Source: Muribaculaceae bacterium
Lineage (GTDB): Bacteria > Bacteroidota > Bacteroidia > Bacteroidales > Muribaculaceae
Reading direction: 5' to 3'
Length of the DNA: 8,446 bases
NCBI GenBank assembly: GCA_029060585.1
Contig: JAIDTS010000466.1
Coordinates: forward strand, 1-8,446
Position 1 is the stretch's first letter; every line of letters starts with the position of its first letter. Positions 6,567 through 8,446 of this stretch are shown in pieces. Made by a program: the position numbers and the translations under genes. Below the pieces are notes generated by a model that was given only the letters and a program-made list of their open reading frames with translations, had not been told where the DNA came from and made no database searches.

Positions 6567-8309
6567 TTACTTGATTTTTCTGAGTACCTTCTGGTTGACC
6601 GTCACAGGATAGCGAGACTTTAGGCTTTCCACCCAGTCGCGTTCGAGCTGGTTCTGATAGTCTCCGGTCACGAGGCTGCGCACGTCTGTCATGGCCTCGG
6701 GAGCATCAAGCATCTTCGGGTCGAAGACGAAATAGACGGTATATTTCTTATTGTTAGGCTTAACAGGAGCGCCTCCGAATATGACATTGTCTACCATAGG
6801 GTTCTGACCTTCCTCCATGAGAATGCGATCTACGGTGGCCTTGCCAACAAATTGCTTTCTCACAGCTTTAAAGGCAGCCTCGTCTGCAGAATCGATATCT
6901 TTGAGAGCTTCACGCACGAGGTCGGCCACGGAATCGTTGGCAGCCTGAACGAGGATACCTTTAACGTGGGGCTTTGTCCATGAATAGTCGCCTCTGTGGG
7001 CATTGAAGTAGTCGGTCAGTCCCTGCTCGTCCTTAGCAGCCTTGTCCCATACCTCTCGCAGACTTGCCTCATAAAGGAGAGATCCCTCGCGGTATTCGTT
7101 GAGCAGATTGCGGTAGTCCGGCTCGTTGGCGTAAAGCCATAAGTACTCTGCTTCTTTAAGCGAGTCTGCGCTTACCGATTCAATATCGCGGTTTTTGAAG
7201 GTCTTTTTGTGTTTCTTACGTAGTTTGTCGAGAAGGTTATTCTCTACAAGGGCATAGCGCTCGTCCATCGGATTTGCTATACGTTTCAGAACGCGGGGCT
7301 TCATCTCCTCAAGCGATTCAGGACCCTTGGCATCGAGCTTGCGGATCACATGCCAGCCAAACTGGCTTCGCACGGGAGCTGAGATCTCGTCGACCTGGAT
7401 AGCGAATGCTGCTGAATCGAAAGGCTCCACCATCATCCCTGCACCAAACCAGTTGAGTTTTCCTCCCTGGCGTCCGGATCCCTTGTCGTCGCTTAGCTGG
7501 CGGGCGAGATCCTCGAAGATGTACGGGTTGGCTACCACAGCATTGTAGATGCTGTCGATGCTTGCCTTCGCTGCAGCCTGCTGCTCGGCCGTGGCTGTCG
7601 GCCCCACCATCTTCATGATATGCTCCACGAGGACAGTTCCTCGTGCCGGGCGGTGCTTGCCCCCCTTCACTATGTGGTAGCCCTGAGGAGACTCGACTAT
7701 CTCTGAGATTTCCCCTGGGGCGAGGGTGAAGACTGCCTTCTCGAAAGCATACGGGAAGCGACCGGATACGATATAGCCCATGCGGCCACCTACACCACTG
7801 CTCGCGCGGTCTACCGAATATCTGGCTGCTATATCTCCGAAATCGGCGCCTTTCAGCAGCTCGGAGCGAAGTGAGTCGGCTTTTGCGCGGGCTGCATTGT
7901 TTTCTGTTTCATCCTGAGCCTTCGCAATCATGATGTGGAATGCCTCCGCTTCCTCGCGGCTGAGGTCGTAGGCCTCACGCACGAGGGAATTGATGTAGAG
8001 GGAATCCGTCATGTAAGGCGCTGCGAGGTCGGCGCGATATTGCTCCATCTCCTTGCGGAAAGCAGGGAGAGTATCGAGACTCTGAGAGAGTGCGTCGGCT
8101 ACCTTGAGCTTATAGACCTTAAACATCTCGGCGTATTCCTCAAGCGTCTGAGGATCTACCTGCTGTTGCTGGTTCTTGTGGTAGAGATACTCGAACTCCG
8201 AGCGCGGGACGTCAACTCCGTTGACGGTCATCACCACTTCATCCTTAGCTACTGCAGCTACTGCTGAGGCGGCCAGGACTGTTAATGCAGCTATGTGCTT
8301 TCTGTTCAT
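6567..8309 (-). CDS. Exported peptidyl-prolyl isomerase/chaperone with tandem PpiC domains
   Basis: A 580-residue protein of the SurA/PpiD/PrsA type. The N-terminus (MNRKHIAALT, then an Ala/Val-rich core ending AVA-K at 21-22) is a signal peptide for the periplasm. A short SurA-like N-region spans about 24-115. Parvulin domain 1 (about 121-217) has H125 in FHIMI, a GGRMGYI strand (174-180) and a closing QGYHIV with H212. Parvulin domain 2 (about 227-325) has H230 in VEHIM, GGKLNWFGAGMM (282-293) and FGWHVI with H320. Both domains therefore keep the paired histidines expected of active parvulins. Residues about 395-560 form a third helical plus degenerate parvulin-like unit (PHVKGILVQ at 447-455) resembling the neighbouring lipoprotein. 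The start at 8309 is the only one that gives a signal peptide. No Shine-Dalgarno site is seen. It has its own terminator, so it is probably transcribed separately from the operon that follows. Confidence 0.92.
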   Translation of the reverse strand: MNRKHIAALTVLAASAVAAVAKDEVVMTVNGVDVPRSEFEYLYHKNQQQQVDPQTLEEYAEMFKVYKLKVADALSQSLDTLPAFRKEMEQYRADLAAPYMTDSLYINSLVREAYDLSREEAEAFHIMIAKAQDETENNAARAKADSLRSELLKGADFGDIAARYSVDRASSGVGGRMGYIVSGRFPYAFEKAVFTLAPGEISEIVESPQGYHIVKGGKHRPARGTVLVEHIMKMVGPTATAEQQAAAKASIDSIYNAVVANPYIFEDLARQLSDDKGSGRQGGKLNWFGAGMMVEPFDSAAFAIQVDEISAPVRSQFGWHVIRKLDAKGPESLEEMKPRVLKRIANPMDERYALVENNLLDKLRKKHKKTFKNRDIESVSADSLKEAEYLWLYANEPDYRNLLNEYREGSLLYEASLREVWDKAAKDEQGLTDYFNAHRGDYSWTKPHVKGILVQAANDSVADLVREALKDIDSADEAAFKAVRKQFVGKATVDRILMEEGQNPMVDNVIFGGAPVKPNNKKYTVYFVFDPKMLDAPEAMTDVRSLVTGDYQNQLERDWVESLKSRYPVTVNQKVLRKIK

Positions 8310-8446
8310 TGTAGTTGTCGATATATTGTTATAAGTAGCTGGTCAAATTAAAACGATAGAATAAATACTCCTGAAAGTAGATGATCTCGTATATTCTCCA
8401 CTTGCCGATTCCGGCCGCTTCGGCATTGTCGCTCAGTCACGATGCC
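8310..8446. other. Right-edge stretch with no assignable gene
   Basis: These 137 bases hold the upstream region of the 580-residue PPIase gene. The part next to the gene (8310-8375) is A/T-rich and looks intergenic; the last 60 bases are G/C-rich and may be coding. On the plus strand an ATG at 8381 opens 22 codons to the edge (MISYILHLPIPA...). On the minus strand, stops lie close by in every frame, so the tail of an upstream gene is also possible. Neither can be decided from this much sequence. Confidence 0.3.
8344..8376 (-). promoter_or_regulatory. Weak candidate promoter for the 580-residue PPIase gene
   Basis: On the minus strand, TTTC (8376-8373) is followed after 21 bases by TTAATTTG (8351-8344). 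Each element is one base off the Bacteroidota TTTG and TAnnTTTG consensus, and the spacing is allowed. It would give a leader of about 30 bases that is A-rich near the ATG at 8309. The match could be chance in an A/T-rich stretch. Confidence 0.35.

Noticed and set aside
8381..8446. Divergent plus-strand gene beginning at 8381
   Set aside because: Only 22 codons are visible, with no family motif and no clear promoter, so it is mentioned only in the edge entry.
1..8446. Mobile element, CRISPR array, tRNA or rRNA
   Set aside because: No transposase-like gene, evenly spaced direct repeats, cloverleaf or rRNA-like sequence was seen; nearly all of the window is filled by five genes with ordinary, similar composition.

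Overview
The window comes from a member of the Bacteroidota, most likely order Bacteroidales. Its moderate GC content would fit a family such as Muribaculaceae, but the family is an inference. The evidence for the phylum is fourfold. The gene set is a run of SurA/PpiC-type chaperones, an OstA-like protein and MutL. There is a Bacteroidota-type promoter (TTTG, 19-base spacer, TAACTTTG). No start codon has a convincing Shine-Dalgarno site. The MutL C-terminus differs from the usual endonuclease motifs.

All five confident genes lie on the minus strand, so the window reads from right to left in the direction of transcription. 8310-8446 is an intergenic or edge stretch with a weak candidate promoter. 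6567-8309 encodes a 580-residue exported protein with two parvulin (PpiC) domains and a degenerate third unit. 6458-6566 is a compact junction holding an intrinsic terminator with a perfect 14-bp stem, a small second dyad and a strong promoter for the next operon. 5570-6457 encodes a probable SurA-like lipoprotein. 4113-5549 encodes a SurA-like periplasmic chaperone with two parvulin domains. 1879-4116 encodes a 745-residue OstA-like protein of the LptA/LptD jellyroll superfamily. 1-1825 is mutL, cut by the window edge a few residues before its expected C-terminus.

The four downstream genes are packed closely (20-base gap, 4-base ATGA overlap, 53-base gap) and probably form one operon. The working picture is an outer-membrane biogenesis cluster. 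Three SurA-like proteins would help outer-membrane proteins cross the periplasm, and the OstA-like protein would help move lipopolysaccharide. A mismatch repair gene sits at the end of the transcript. The pairing of surA with an OstA-domain gene parallels the lptD-surA neighbours of Escherichia coli.

I see no mobile element, CRISPR array, RNA gene or prophage. The more notable signals are subtle. A ten-base T run lies inside the operon promoter spacer, and the mRNA that follows appears almost leaderless. The metal-binding motifs of MutL are altered while its clamp-binding motif is kept. The catalytic histidines of the SurA-like protein are split between its two parvulin domains.
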